A DNA stretch of 64,000 bases from Salinicoccus roseus (GCF_003814515.1 NZ_RKQJ01000002.1:248001-312000); one strand, 5' to 3'; positions 49,036-58,770 are shown, counted from the stretch's first letter. Numbers and translations: made by a program. Notes: generated by a model not told the origin, from the letters alone.

Positions 49036-50991
49036 TCAGTCCATGTATTTTTCGAACCAGTCCGTCAAGTGCGTCAGACGTTCGATCCTCAAGTTCGGTT
49101 TGCCGGTACGGGAAAGGTTATGATCCGCTTCCGGGAACCGGACGAACTGCGTCTCCTTCTTCTGGTACTTGAGTGCGATATAGAGCTGCTCACCCTGCTC
49201 GATCGGACATCTGAAGTCACGCTCGCTGTGCAGGATCAGCAGGGGTGTATTGATGGCGTCGACGTACTTGATCGGGGAATGGTGCCACATCTTGTCGATG
49301 TCTCCGAACTCCGCCTGGATCTGCCAGTCGGTGAAGTAGTAGCCGATGTCCGATACACCGCGGAAGCTCACCCAGTTGCAGATGCTTCGCTGTGTAACCG
49401 CAGCCTTGAAACGGTCCGTATGGCCCACGATCCAGTTGGTCATGAACCCGCCGTAGGAGCCGCCTGTGACACCGAGATTGTCCTCATCTATCCAGTCATA
49501 TTTTCCTGTGATATAGTCGACTCCGGCCATGATGTCACTATAGTCGCCTCCGCCATAGTCCCCCCTGACGGCATCGACGAAGGATTGTGAATAGCTGTGT
49601 GAGCCCCGTGGGTTTACGAACAGGACGGCATAGCCTTTGGCCGCAAGCACCTGCATCTCATGGAAGAATGTATTGCCATAGAAGGCATGCGGGCCCCCGT
49701 GGATGTTCGTGATCATCGGATACTTCCTGCCTTCTTCATAGCCTGCAGGCTTCATGAACCATCCCTGCACTTCCGTGCCGTCTCCACTGTTGAATGTGAT
49801 GTCTTCCGGGTCCACAATTTCCGTCTCCTCGACGTATGCACGGTTGACATGTGTCAGCTGCTCGAGCTGCTTCGATTCGAAATCAAACCTGTACAGTTCA
49901 CCCGGAGAGGTGTGTGTTGAGATGGCAAGCACTGCATGATCTTCTGCGGCATCCATACCGAAGATATGGTGGCGGCCTTCAAGCAGCGGTCTGATTTCAC
50001 CCTCCACACTGCCTTCGTAGAGGTTTACGCTCCCGTCATCCGATACGAGGAACACGAAGCGGGTATCGGATATCCACTGGGCGGGGTTCTGCTCGATTGC
50101 CTGCTGGGTGTCTGCAGCGACATAGTCGCCGACCGGCTTGTCGAGCCCCCCGGTAACATGCTGCTTCTCCCCTTCGTCAATGTTGTAGACATGCAGCGTG
50201 GCATGTGTGGCATTTTCGAATTCGCGTCCCATCTCGACGATCAGCAGACGCTTCCCATCGGGCGAGGCCTCCACTTTCACCACACCGCCTTCTGCAGTCG
50301 GTATCTCCTCAGGCTGTGCATCCCCCTTTTTGATGTACAGCGTCTGATTGAAGTTGAAATCGGGATCTTCGCTGGCATCCGTCGAGTAGACATGCACCTC
50401 CCCGCCGATCGTTTCGTGGAGCGTGAAGTTCTCCTCCCCTTCGAACAGGGTTTCCACTTCCCGTGTTTCCATATCGACGGACTTCACCGCCTGATACTTC
50501 TCCTTGAGGAGCCCCAGGCTGTCGGCCTTGTATTTCATCCGGTCGATGACGACCGGTTCCGGCTTCTTGTCCTTCTCGTCTTTCGAGTCCTTTTCCTCTT
50601 CACCATTCCCCTTTTCATTGGAGACATGGTAATGGACCTTCTGTCCGTCACTTGAAAAATCGGCGCTGTTGACACCCTCCTTCTCATCGGTCAGCTGGAC
50701 ACGCTCCCCGCCCGCTGAATTCAGCAGGAAGACCTGCGGTTTGTCGTCGGCCTTTGCAATGAACAGCATCCACTGTCCATCATTCGAATGCCTGACATTG
50801 GACAGGCGCTCCGGCTGATATGTAAGCTGCTGCATGCCATCATCCTGAAGGCGGTACAGATTGGTGATATAGTCATTCTTCTCCTCATCGAGATGCGTAA
50901 CCAGCGTCGTGCTCTGGCGGTCTGCTCCAATCTTCGGAGACGATACGGATTTGATTTTGAAGATATCCTGAATACTCGTTCTACGTGTCAC
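49036..50991 (-). CDS. S9-family peptidase (acylaminoacyl-peptidase/prolyl oligopeptidase type)
   Basis: 651 residues. An N-terminal beta-propeller (about 20-390, WD-like blades such as SNVRHSNDGQWMLFIAK and ASPDGKRLLIVEMG) covers a C-terminal alpha/beta-hydrolase with triad Ser512 (GGSYGGF), Asp592 (HSERDFRCP) and His624 (PEADHNLS). It cleaves short peptides in the cytoplasm, as no signal peptide is seen. A highly charged insertion (EEKDSKDEKDKKPEP, about 130-146) interrupts the propeller. Starts with GTG after AGGGGGAATCATA. First gene of a pair with nhaC. Confidence 0.9.
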   Translation of the reverse strand: MTRRTSIQDIFKIKSVSSPKIGADRQSTTLVTHLDEEKNDYITNLYRLQDDGMQQLTYQPERLSNVRHSNDGQWMLFIAKADDKPQVFLLNSAGGERVQLTDEKEGVNSADFSSDGQKVHYHVSNEKGNGEEEKDSKDEKDKKPEPVVIDRMKYKADSLGLLKEKYQAVKSVDMETREVETLFEGEENFTLHETIGGEVHVYSTDASEDPDFNFNQTLYIKKGDAQPEEIPTAEGGVVKVEASPDGKRLLIVEMGREFENATHATLHVYNIDEGEKQHVTGGLDKPVGDYVAADTQQAIEQNPAQWISDTRFVFLVSDDGSVNLYEGSVEGEIRPLLEGRHHIFGMDAAEDHAVLAISTHTSPGELYRFDFESKQLEQLTHVNRAYVEETEIVDPEDITFNSGDGTEVQGWFMKPAGYEEGRKYPMITNIHGGPHAFYGNTFFHEMQVLAAKGYAVLFVNPRGSHSYSQSFVDAVRGDYGGGDYSDIMAGVDYITGKYDWIDEDNLGVTGGSYGGFMTNWIVGHTDRFKAAVTQRSICNWVSFRGVSDIGYYFTDWQIQAEFGDIDKMWHHSPIKYVDAINTPLLILHSERDFRCPIEQGEQLYIALKYQKKETQFVRFPEADHNLSRTGKPNLRIERLTHLTDWFEKYMD

Positions 50992-51013
50992 TATGATTCC
51001 CCCTTAAAATAAA

Positions 51014-51035
51014 AAAGACTGAATATACAGCCTTT
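51014..51035 (-). terminator. Terminator of the siderophore ABC transporter genes
   Basis: On the minus strand AAAGGCTG / CAGTCTTT (one G-U pair) is followed by TTTTATTTT, 41 bases after the permease stop. Confidence 0.65.
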
Positions 51036-51075
51036 TCATTATTTTACCATGATGATATTCAATTGCCTACTCATG

Positions 51076-52038
51076 TCACTGACGGCCTCCGGTGAGCACC
51101 CGCTTATGCATCAGGAAGATGAAGAGCGGCACCGCTGAAACCATCACCATCACCCCTGTGGGGATCTGGATGGGTGCAATGGCCGTCCGTCCGATGGTAT
51201 CGATGATGATGATATACAAAGCCCCATACAGTGAAGAGAGTATGAAGAGCCGCCGGAACATCAACGGCCTGAAATAAAGGATCATCTGAGGGACGATGAT
51301 GCCGACCAGTGCCACCAGCCCAGTGAAGCTGACCGCAACAAGCGGGGGAATCGATGCGACAACAAGCAGCAGGGGCCGGATCCGCCTGGCATCGACGCCG
51401 AGGCTGTACGCCCTGGCATCACCCAGGTTGAGCAGGTCGAGGGCGCCACCGGCACGAAACAGTACTGCACCCGACAGCAGGGTCAGCGCCCCCGTCAGCA
51501 GCACGGCATCGTAGTCTGCACCCGATAGGGAGCCGAACATGTATCTGACGATAGATTCGGTCTGATCGGGCGCGATGAGCACGATGATATAGAGCACTCC
51601 GCTCATCATCGCCCCAAGCAGCACACCGATGATGATCAGCGTCTCAGGCCGATAGGTGGTCTCAAGCCGCCTTGCTGCTGCCAGGACGAGTGCCAGGGCC
51701 AGCAGTCCTGCAGCGATGCTCGCCAAAGGGCGGAGGACCAGAGGCAGCACTCCGGTGACCGAAGCCGCACTGCCAAGGACGGCGGCATTCGCCATCCCGA
51801 GGGTGAAGCTGTCCGCCATCGGGTTGCGCAGTACAATCTGAAAGACCACCCCGCTCATTGCGAGCGCCGCCCCGAGGATGATGGCGAACAGTACGCGCGG
51901 CAGGCGGATGTTGAGAATGATATTTCTGGCCTGGTCGGTCGGGAGCCCAGCCAGATCCACAGAGCCGATGAAAAGGCTCAGGGCGGCTGCCAGAAAGGTG
52001 GCTGCTGCAACGATGGCGACATGCCTATTCATAGACAC
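51076..52038 (-). CDS. FecCD-family iron-siderophore/B12 ABC permease
   Basis: 320 residues, about nine to ten helices. Family features: SVDLAGLPTDQARNIILNIRLPRVLFAIILGAAL (in parts, residues 26-60, with the conserved LPR), GMANAAVLGSAAS, and the EAA-like loop FTGLVALVGIIVPQM before the last helices. It forms the membrane channel for a ferric siderophore or cobalamin. The start, GTG 52038 or ATG 52032, overlaps the end of the binding-protein gene. No ATPase gene follows, so an ATPase encoded elsewhere must energise it. Confidence 0.85.
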   Translation of the reverse strand: MSMNRHVAIVAAATFLAAALSLFIGSVDLAGLPTDQARNIILNIRLPRVLFAIILGAALAMSGVVFQIVLRNPMADSFTLGMANAAVLGSAASVTGVLPLVLRPLASIAAGLLALALVLAAARRLETTYRPETLIIIGVLLGAMMSGVLYIIVLIAPDQTESIVRYMFGSLSGADYDAVLLTGALTLLSGAVLFRAGGALDLLNLGDARAYSLGVDARRIRPLLLVVASIPPLVAVSFTGLVALVGIIVPQMILYFRPLMFRRLFILSSLYGALYIIIIDTIGRTAIAPIQIPTGVMVMVSAVPLFIFLMHKRVLTGGRQ

Positions 52039-52915
52039 AGCGTCCGACTGCCCTCAGGCCTTCCGCAATCCGGGGGCCCGGGCGGGCCAGGAGATCCGGG
52101 GGTATATTGCACTGGTTTTCAGGCTGGCTGATTTTAAGCTCCGAAAAGCCCGGCATTCCATCGATCGATTCCGAAAGTTCCGCGTCTTCAAGGCCCATGA
52201 TCGACACCAGTTTGTCCGGATCCCTTTCTATGACGTCCTCCGGACTGACATTCGGGTACCCTTCGAGATCATCGAATGCATTGTCGATATAGATTTCTGC
52301 CAGAGCATCTTCAATGAAGGTCCCGCTCCCCGCCGTATAGAGTTCAGGCTGATCTGAGATGTGGATGAAAACCTCATATGAATCTGAACGATCCTCAAAG
52401 ATGTTGTTCTGCACATTGATATCACGTTCGATACCCTCAATCAGCCATTCAGCCGCCGTCCTTTCCCCAAGAAACTCCCCGATGGTTGTAATGGATGCAT
52501 ATATTTCCTCGATGGCCCGCTCTTCATTTACGATCAGCACTTCTGTGCCGGTCGTTTCAGAGACACGCCCCAGCGTTTCTGCATAATGGGATACAGAGGT
52601 CTCATGCCCAAGTATATGTGTCGGCTCAAGTTCGATCAGCTGCTCCGCATCCAGTTCGAAGACATTCATTTTCGCTATCTCATCATTCTCCACGACCGAT
52701 TCCGGATGGCTGACTTCCGTCGTCACAGCCACCAGATTGGTCCCAAGTCCAAGTTCTGCAATGATCTCCGTATTGCTCGGCATCAGCGAAACGATGCGGC
52801 GCTCCTCGAGCGGTGTCTCCTCAGGAGCAACCTCATCCAGACCTTCACCGGCCGAAGTACATCCTGCAAGCGTGATGATAAATATGAGCAGTATGCCTGA
52901 AATCCTCTTGTCCAT
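52025..52915 (-). CDS. ABC transporter substrate-binding lipoprotein (TroA/FepB-type)
   Basis: 296 residues. Lipoprotein signal peptide with lipobox LAGC near residue 20, so the mature protein is anchored outside the membrane. The binding domain begins RRIVSLMPSNTEIIAELGLG, a typical BtuF/FepB start, and has the long central helix of class III binding proteins. Ligand: ferric siderophore, heme or cobalamin. ATG 52915 follows AAGGAAGTGGTGCAT. It overlaps the permease by 14 bases. The neighbourhood with argS resembles that of a FecCD-type system in staphylococci. Confidence 0.85.
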   Translation of the reverse strand: MDKRISGILLIFIITLAGCTSAGEGLDEVAPEETPLEERRIVSLMPSNTEIIAELGLGTNLVAVTTEVSHPESVVENDEIAKMNVFELDAEQLIELEPTHILGHETSVSHYAETLGRVSETTGTEVLIVNEERAIEEIYASITTIGEFLGERTAAEWLIEGIERDINVQNNIFEDRSDSYEVFIHISDQPELYTAGSGTFIEDALAEIYIDNAFDDLEGYPNVSPEDVIERDPDKLVSIMGLEDAELSESIDGMPGFSELKISQPENQCNIPPDLLARPGPRIAEGLRAVGRCVYE

Positions 52916-52958
52916 ATGCACCACTTCCTTGGTCATTGATTTCTGTTTCTATGAAAAA

Positions 52959-52979
52959 CCCCCACCATATGGCGGGGGG
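52959..52979 (-). terminator. Terminator of argS
   Basis: CCCCC-CCATATGG-GGGGG type hairpin (one mismatch) with TTTTT on the minus strand, just after the argS stop. Confidence 0.7.
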
Positions 52980-52985
52980 TGATGA

Positions 52986-54632
52986 TTACATCTGATCAGG
53001 TGCAGAGACGCCGATCAGACCCAGTGCATTTTCCAGAGTCTGCCTTACTGCTTCAATCATGAGGAGGTAGGCGGCTGTCTTAGCCTGGTCGTCCGTCAGC
53101 ACTTTATCTGCATTATAGAATTTGTGGAACACCCCGGCGAGTTCCTGTATATAGTTTGGAATACGATGCGTCGCACGATTCTCCGCTGCACCTTTGACCA
53201 CATTCGGGAAGTCGGCAAGCTTTTTCAGGACCTCGAGCGCATGCTCATGTACGATTACATCGAGATCCGCGTCCATATCGAGTGTATGGCCGTCCGCTTT
53301 CGCCTGGCGCAGTATCGAACAGATGCGGGCATGCGCATACTGTGCATAATAGACCGGGTTGTCGCTGGATTCGGATTTCGCCAGTTCAAGGTCGAAGTCG
53401 AAGTGCGTATCCGGGCTGCGCATTGCGAGGAAGTAGCGGCTGGCGTCCACTCCGATCATCTCGATGATGTCACGCAGCGTAATCGCCTTGCCGGTACGTT
53501 TGCTCATCTTGACCTCTTCACCGTTCTCTATCAGGCGCACCATCTGCATGATCTGGATTTCCAGGCGCTCCGGATCTTCACCCAATGCCCCGAGCGATCC
53601 CTTCAGACGCTTTATATAGCCGTGGTGATCCGCACCGAAAAGGTTGATCAGCTTGTCATAGCCGCGTTCGACCTTATCGAAGTGGTAGGCGATGTCCGGC
53701 ATCAGATATGTGTATGTGCCATCCTGCTTCCTGAGCACGCGGTCCTTATCATCTCCAAAATCCGTCGTCCTCAGCCACAGCGCACCATCCGCTTCATACG
53801 TATAGCCGTTCGCCGTCATCTTGTCGAGTGCCTCGGTGATTTCACCCTTTTCATAGAGCGTCGATTCGCTGAACCAGCTGTCGAAATGCACGTTGAAGTC
53901 GTGGAGATCCTGCTTGAGCTTCTCCATCTCATAGTCGACACCCATCTGACGGAACATCTTCACGCGGTCTTCACGGGACGTTTCAACCAGCTCCGGGGAC
54001 TCCTTGGCAAGCTTCTCACCGATCACCTGGATGTCTTTGCCCATATACCCGTCTTCCGGCATGTAAAGCTCCTGCCCAAGAGCCTCCAGGTAGCGGGCTT
54101 CGATGGACAAGGCCAGATTCTCGATCTGGTTCCCGGCATCATTGATGTAGTACTCGCGGGTCACATCATGGCCTGCAAATGCCATGATGTTCGCCAGCGT
54201 ATCACCGACGCTCGCATTTCGTGCATGGCCGATGTGCAGATCACCCGTCGGATTCGCACTGACGAACTCGATCAGCACCTTTTCGGGGTTCTCGTGCACC
54301 GTGCTGCCGTAGCGGTCCTTCTCGGACAGGACCTTATGGATGATGCCCGTCAGGGACGCCTCGTCCATCCTGAAATTGATGAAGCCCGGCCCCGCAATGT
54401 CCACGGACTTCACACTGGCCGACCTGTAGTCGAGATTGTCGATGACCGCCTGGGCGATCTCCCTCGGATTGCGCTTCGCCTCTTTCGTCAGCACCATCGC
54501 TATATTCGTGGAGAAATCCCCGTTCGCCTTTTCCTTCGGCACTTCCACCTTGACCGGGGGAACGGTTTCCACGAGCCCCGACTTTCTGACTGCTGCTTCG
54601 ATCGATGTCCTTAACTGCTGTCTCAAATCCAT
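52986..54632 (-). CDS. argS: Arginyl-tRNA synthetase
   Basis: 548 residues, class I synthetase. N-terminal Arg-tRNA-synthetase domain (about 1-85), catalytic core with [16 protein letters not shown] (HIGH at 133-136), [15 protein letters not shown], and the KMSKS equivalent [14 protein letters not shown], then the DALR anticodon-binding domain at the C terminus. It charges tRNA-Arg. It starts three bases after the DUF1934 gene in the same orientation. No T-box is visible in the short upstream gap. Confidence 0.95.
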   Translation of the reverse strand: MDLRQQLRTSIEAAVRKSGLVETVPPVKVEVPKEKANGDFSTNIAMVLTKEAKRNPREIAQAVIDNLDYRSASVKSVDIAGPGFINFRMDEASLTGIIHKVLSEKDRYGSTVHENPEKVLIEFVSANPTGDLHIGHARNASVGDTLANIMAFAGHDVTREYYINDAGNQIENLALSIEARYLEALGQELYMPEDGYMGKDIQVIGEKLAKESPELVETSREDRVKMFRQMGVDYEMEKLKQDLHDFNVHFDSWFSESTLYEKGEITEALDKMTANGYTYEADGALWLRTTDFGDDKDRVLRKQDGTYTYLMPDIAYHFDKVERGYDKLINLFGADHHGYIKRLKGSLGALGEDPERLEIQIMQMVRLIENGEEVKMSKRTGKAITLRDIIEMIGVDASRYFLAMRSPDTHFDFDLELAKSESSDNPVYYAQYAHARICSILRQAKADGHTLDMDADLDVIVHEHALEVLKKLADFPNVVKGAAENRATHRIPNYIQELAGVFHKFYNADKVLTDDQAKTAAYLLMIEAVRQTLENALGLIGVSAPDQM

Positions 54633-54635
54633 CGC

Positions 54636-55034
54636 TTACCCTACTTTCCTGATTTTATAATGATAGTCTCCGAGTTTGCCGTTATGGTCGTACAATTCGT
54701 AACGGATCTCAATCGTCACTTCCCCGATGTCGAGCGCGGTCGTATTGATGCGGAAATGATGCTTCCCCGCCGGAGACTCATAGAACGTATCCGTCGTCTC
54801 CCCCTGCTGAAAATGAAAATTCATATTGATGATGCCACGCCTCTGAATCTTGATGAAATCATCACCGACACGCATCACCACATCAATTTCATAGTCGTCC
54901 AGCTGCTCCGTATAGCGGAGATAGCGGTCCTTCCGCTCCAGCACTTCAGCATTGACCGTCTGTTCATAGCGTTTCCTTTCGCCATTCATATCGACGACCT
55001 GGTTGATTCGATACATTGTTTCCTTCTTATCCAT
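54636..55034 (-). CDS. DUF1934 protein (YwiB-like)
   Basis: 132 residues, a calycin-like beta-barrel family. Features: YRYTEQLDDYEIDVVMRVGDD in parts, MNFHFQQGETTDTFYESPAGKH and ALDIGEVTIEIRYELYDHNGKLGDYHYKI near the end. Its function is not known; it is regularly encoded just before argS in Bacillus and staphylococci, as here (three-base gap). GTAGGTGATATT precedes the ATG. Confidence 0.85.
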   Translation of the reverse strand: MDKKETMYRINQVVDMNGERKRYEQTVNAEVLERKDRYLRYTEQLDDYEIDVVMRVGDDFIKIQRRGIINMNFHFQQGETTDTFYESPAGKHHFRINTTALDIGEVTIEIRYELYDHNGKLGDYHYKIRKVG

Positions 55035-55089
55035 AATATCACCTACAAGTAAGGTAAATTATAACATACCGGCATAGTGTAGACTACGC

Positions 55090-56445
55090 CTATATCTGCA
55101 GCAGGCTGGTGGCTATTGAAAAGTAGATGAACAGTCCAATGATATCATTCAGGGTCGTGATGAACGGCCCACTCGCAACAGCCGGATCTATCTTCAGCTT
55201 GCTGATGATGATCGGCATGATTGTACCGATGACCGTTGCAACACTCAGCGTCAGGAGCAGCGAGATGCCGACGATGAATGCGAGCCACAGCTCCTGATAG
55301 AAGACCAGTATCAGGATAATGATCGTGATTCCACTCGCCGCGCCGACCATCACCCCGGCACCAAGCTCCCGTCCCAGCGTGCGCCACAGGCCATGCTTCT
55401 GATATTCCCCTGTGGATATCGTCCGCACCATCACTGCGAGCGACTGTGTTCCCGTGTTGCCCGCAGCGTCCATGACGAGCGGGATGAAGAAGGAGAGCAG
55501 GACGACCGATTCGAGCGTCTCCTCGAACGCACCGATGACATTTGCCGTAATCAGCCCGAGGCCCATGAGGAGCATGATCCATGGAGCCCGTTTCCTGGCG
55601 GCCCCAAAAGGGGAGACATCCATGTCCGTCGTACCCCGCGAGGCGGTGAGTTCCCCCACATCCTCCGTCGCTTCGAACTCCATGATATCGATGATGTCAT
55701 CCACCGTGATGATGCCGAGCAGTTCATTGTCTGCCCCCACGACCGGGACGGCAATGATGTCATAGTCCTGCATGATATGGGCCACCTGCTCCTGGTCCAT
55801 GTCGACGGTCACGGTATGGACCGATGTATCGCATATCTCCTTCAGTTTCCGTGAATCGTCGGCAATGAGGAGATCCCGCAATGCAACGAGTCCGATCAGC
55901 TGCTGGTCATCGTCCACCACATAGACGAAATGCACCGCTTCATATGTCGTCGTATCCGTCTTCAGCTTTTCAACCATCATGTTCACATCATCCTCGGGTG
56001 ACCCTCGGACGAATTCCTTCCGCATGATGCTCCCGGCGCTGTGCTGGTCATACTGCAGGAGCTCCTCCATGTACCGCCGCTTGGTCGGGCTCAATCGGGA
56101 GAGGATCTCCTGCTGGTCCGCTTCCTCCATCGGCTCGATGAAACGACGCGTGTCATCGGTCGCCAGACGTTCCAGCATGCGTATACGGTAATCCTCCGCC
56201 ATGATCCCGTACAGCTTCAGCTGCCTTCTGCGGGAAAACCATTTGAAGACCTGTGCAAATGCCTCCGGTGAAATGACTTCAAATACCGCTGCCTGCTCCG
56301 CTCTGCTGAAGGACCTCAGAATCTGGTACTGTTCATTGCTATGTAGCCCGGCAAAGCGTTCGGCGAATGCCGATCCGTCCGCATGAAGCATCTCCCTGTA
56401 TGTCTCGATTGTCCGGGAATCGAGCCTTTTCTTCATATCCCTCAT
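55090..56445 (-). CDS. mgtE: Magnesium channel/transporter MgtE
   Basis: 451 residues. N-terminal superhelical domain (about 1-130), two CBS domains (about 135-255; YVVDDDQQLIGLVALRDLL and IAVPVVGADNELLGIITVDDI), then five transmembrane helices (about 285-450) with PLVMDAAGNTGTQS and the pore sequence around GPFITTLNDIIGLF with the Asp selectivity residue. It imports Mg2+, gated by cytoplasmic Mg2+. AAGGAGGCGTAAATTA precedes the ATG. A strong terminator hairpin stands between a possible promoter and the gene. Confidence 0.95.
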   Translation of the reverse strand: MRDMKKRLDSRTIETYREMLHADGSAFAERFAGLHSNEQYQILRSFSRAEQAAVFEVISPEAFAQVFKWFSRRRQLKLYGIMAEDYRIRMLERLATDDTRRFIEPMEEADQQEILSRLSPTKRRYMEELLQYDQHSAGSIMRKEFVRGSPEDDVNMMVEKLKTDTTTYEAVHFVYVVDDDQQLIGLVALRDLLIADDSRKLKEICDTSVHTVTVDMDQEQVAHIMQDYDIIAVPVVGADNELLGIITVDDIIDIMEFEATEDVGELTASRGTTDMDVSPFGAARKRAPWIMLLMGLGLITANVIGAFEETLESVVLLSFFIPLVMDAAGNTGTQSLAVMVRTISTGEYQKHGLWRTLGRELGAGVMVGAASGITIIILILVFYQELWLAFIVGISLLLTLSVATVIGTIMPIIISKLKIDPAVASGPFITTLNDIIGLFIYFSIATSLLQI

Positions 56446-56510
56446 TAATTTACGCCTCCTTCGAATCCTTATTGGACCATACCCGCACGGAGGCGTAACA
56501 GAACAAAAAA

Positions 56511-56596
56511 GTGGCCAGGATTTCTCCTGGCCACCGTGTCCTAGTTATATCGCATATAACTACATATATTCTATATTTCGACAGGCTAATCTGCAA
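56511..56596 (-). promoter_or_regulatory. Possible mgtE promoter with leader terminator hairpin
   Basis: On the minus strand TTGCAG (56591-56596), 17 bases, TAGAAT (56568-56573) make a plausible promoter. About 35 bases further is a strong hairpin GTGGCCAGGA / TCCTGGCCAC (56511-56534) followed by TTTTTTG, 66 bases before mgtE. If the promoter is real, the hairpin would be an attenuator in the mgtE leader; otherwise it is simply the terminator of ywhD. The leader shows none of the conserved M-box sequences I know. Confidence 0.5.
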
Positions 56597-56630
56597 TCTT
56601 TTTATCGCTTTGACACAATACCGTCACAAT

Positions 56631-57155
56631 TTAGTCATTTTCCATCTCTTTTTGGAGCGCTTCCGAGTTGTTCCATATTTCCTCGTTGTGGGAGATCAGG
56701 AACGATTTCAGGGCAGAGCGGCTGAACGGATCCATATCATTCAAATCGATCTTTCCTTTCATGGAACGGTCCATCATGTTGACATGTTCGGGCATCAGCT
56801 TGTATCCCCGCCGCTTCGTCCTATTGACCATCTCGAAGCATGCCGCAACCCCGCTGTATACGGGTCCGACATCCATGCGTTCCACACTCACCCATACCAG
56901 CCAGTAGGATTCCGCATCCTCACCTTCGACTTCGGATCTGTCCGTCACCCATTTCACACGGCGCTCCACTTCAGCGCGCGCATGCAATCCGCCCATATCG
57001 ATGAACACTTCTCCCGTATCTTTATTCACATATACGGGGGCGACGTTCTCCAGGCTGATGGAACCGATATTCTGGCCTTTATGCCCATCAAGCGGATCAT
57101 TCTTGAGGATATTGAACTGGAATCCAGGTTTCTTGCCATTAGAATCATTCGTCAT
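56631..57155 (-). CDS. ywhD: YwhD-family protein
   Basis: 174 residues. The start FQFNILKNDPLDGHKGQNIG and the middle FIDMGGLHARAEVERRVKW are typical of the small Bacillales family YwhD, whose function is not established. No membrane segment or signal peptide. ATAGGAGTATGATAAT precedes the ATG, and the gene starts 12 bases after the HD-domain gene, so it is likely cotranscribed with it. Confidence 0.85.
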   Translation of the reverse strand: MTNDSNGKKPGFQFNILKNDPLDGHKGQNIGSISLENVAPVYVNKDTGEVFIDMGGLHARAEVERRVKWVTDRSEVEGEDAESYWLVWVSVERMDVGPVYSGVAACFEMVNRTKRRGYKLMPEHVNMMDRSMKGKIDLNDMDPFSRSALKSFLISHNEEIWNNSEALQKEMEND

Positions 57156-57167
57156 ATTATCATACTC

Positions 57168-58469
57168 CTATGCCAATTCATTAAGTAGATTTATAATTTC
57201 ACCTTTGATTTCAAGGTCCTCTATCTGCAGTATCTTTTCTCTTGGATAATAAAGCTTCGAATCCATGCGGTGGACGCCGGTTATGCTGTGGATGATAGCC
57301 GACTGCGTACTGATTTCACGCAGCTCCCCATTGCTCCGCTTCAGGTGGATCGGCCTGCGGTTGCTCTTCGATCCGGGACGGTCATAATCATAGGGCAGAT
57401 CCGAATAGGAGTCGCTGAAGAAGTAGTACTCGGGATCGATGCCTGCCTTCTCAAAGAGGGCCTCGAGTTCGGAAATGGTGATGACCGAGCCATCGAACGG
57501 GAGGTATTTGAAAAGGTCCCTGTTGACGAACCGGTGCGCCAAGTCACTCAATATCGGATCATCTTCATGGATCCACTCCTGAAGATAGAAGTTGACGACC
57601 ATCTCGTCCAGCCGCAGGTAATCTTCGACGGTAACTTCCCCCGAGAAGAATGGTATGAAGTATTTTGGCGCCTGCTTGAATGTATAACCCGTTTCGTGCA
57701 GGTGTTTCGCCCGCTTCAGGGCGAGGTTCAGAAGGACTTCCCCCCCTCTCGATACGGGATGGAAATAGATCTGCCAGTACATCTGGTAGCGGCTCATCAA
57801 GTAGTCTTCAACAGCATGCATGCCGCTCTCCTTGATGATGACCTCCTCCCGGCTTGGGCGCATGACGCGGAGTATGCGCTCCATGTCGAAGTTGCCGTAG
57901 CTCACACCTGTATAGTAGGAATCACGCTGCAGGTAGTCCATACGGTCGGCATCGATCTGACTAGATATCATGCTGATGACCAGCCTGTTCTCATGCGTCT
58001 TGTCGATGACCTTGGCCACTTCAAGCGGAAAGTCCACACTGACCCGCTTCAGCACTTCATTCACTTCGGTGTTCCCGAGGATGATCTTGCGCGTAAACTC
58101 CTCGTGATCGGTATCGAATATCGTTTCAAAGCAGTGGGAAAACGGTCCATGACCGAGATCGTGGAGCAGGGCTGCTGATAATGCCAGCAGACGGTCATCA
58201 TTATTCCATTCTTCGAACTCCTGGAAGTTGACCACCATGCGCCGCACGATTTCGTAGACGCCGAGCGAATGGTTGAACCGTGAATGCTCTGCAGAATGGA
58301 ATGCCAAATAAAGCGTGCCGAGCTGCTTGATCCGTCTCAGCCGCTGGAACTCTTTCGTCTTGATCAGATCCCATATCACCTGATCCCGCACATGAATATA
58401 CCGATGCACCGGGTCTTTGAAAACCTTCTCTTCTACAAGCTGTTTTTTGCCATATTCACTGATTGTCAT
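57168..58469 (-). CDS. HD-domain phosphohydrolase (YwfO-like)
   Basis: 433 residues. Metal-binding HD residues: His67 in RFNHSLGVYE, His103-Asp104 in LLHDLGHGPFSHCFE and a later Asp in QIDADRMDYLQRDSYYTG. The arrangement is that of dNTP triphosphohydrolase/YwfO proteins. It hydrolyses nucleotides in the cytoplasm; the exact substrate is unproven. AGGAGGGCAGTGGG precedes the ATG. Confidence 0.9.
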   Translation of the reverse strand: MTISEYGKKQLVEEKVFKDPVHRYIHVRDQVIWDLIKTKEFQRLRRIKQLGTLYLAFHSAEHSRFNHSLGVYEIVRRMVVNFQEFEEWNNDDRLLALSAALLHDLGHGPFSHCFETIFDTDHEEFTRKIILGNTEVNEVLKRVSVDFPLEVAKVIDKTHENRLVISMISSQIDADRMDYLQRDSYYTGVSYGNFDMERILRVMRPSREEVIIKESGMHAVEDYLMSRYQMYWQIYFHPVSRGGEVLLNLALKRAKHLHETGYTFKQAPKYFIPFFSGEVTVEDYLRLDEMVVNFYLQEWIHEDDPILSDLAHRFVNRDLFKYLPFDGSVITISELEALFEKAGIDPEYYFFSDSYSDLPYDYDRPGSKSNRRPIHLKRSNGELREISTQSAIIHSITGVHRMDSKLYYPREKILQIEDLEIKGEIINLLNELA

Positions 58470-58507
58470 CCCACTGCCCTCCTATGCCCCTATGATATCA
58501 CAAAAAG

Positions 58508-58534
58508 CAGGGCTGCCAAAGGCAGGCAGCCCTG
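58508..58534 (-). terminator. Terminator of the small charged protein gene
   Basis: CAGGGCTGCC / GGCAGCCCTG stem with a 7-nt loop and TTTTT on the minus strand. Confidence 0.85.
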
Positions 58535-58557
58535 TACTGTATGCGGATTGGAAGATG

Positions 58558-58770
58558 CTACTTATCCTCTTCGTTGTGGAGCGGCCGCTTCTCATCCTTC
58601 TGCTTCTGCACATCCTCTTTCCTTTCGGCCTCCTCCTTGCCCCGTTGGCTTGGCGGATTATCCGGAGGGACGTCCTCCTTGACTTCATCTTCCAGTCCGC
58701 GTTCCTTCTGATGTTTGAGCATTTCCTCTTCTTCTTCAGTGGTCATTCGTTTATTCTTTTCGTCAGCCAT
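58558..58770 (-). CDS. Small, highly charged hydrophilic protein
   Basis: 70 residues; about half are Glu, Lys, Asp or Arg (MADEKNKRMTTEEEEEMLK, ending EKRPLHNEEDK) and there is no hydrophobic core, so it is probably disordered. A good ribosome site (AAAGGAGTGGATATGA) and its own terminator support expression. Family not recognised. It is a single gene between ywfO and lipL. A general stress or solute-tolerance role would be speculation. Confidence 0.65.
   Translation of the reverse strand: MADEKNKRMTTEEEEEMLKHQKERGLEDEVKEDVPPDNPPSQRGKEEAERKEDVQKQKDEKRPLHNEEDK

Noticed and set aside
53124-54614. Long plus-strand reading frame opposite argS
   Set aside because: It mirrors the conserved argS gene and has no family resemblance. 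Long antisense frames are common in this GC-rich DNA (also 815-1906, 12729-13874, 17209-18012).
56446-56630. M-box riboswitch before mgtE
   Set aside because: The conserved M-box sequence blocks could not be found; only a hairpin with a T run is visible.
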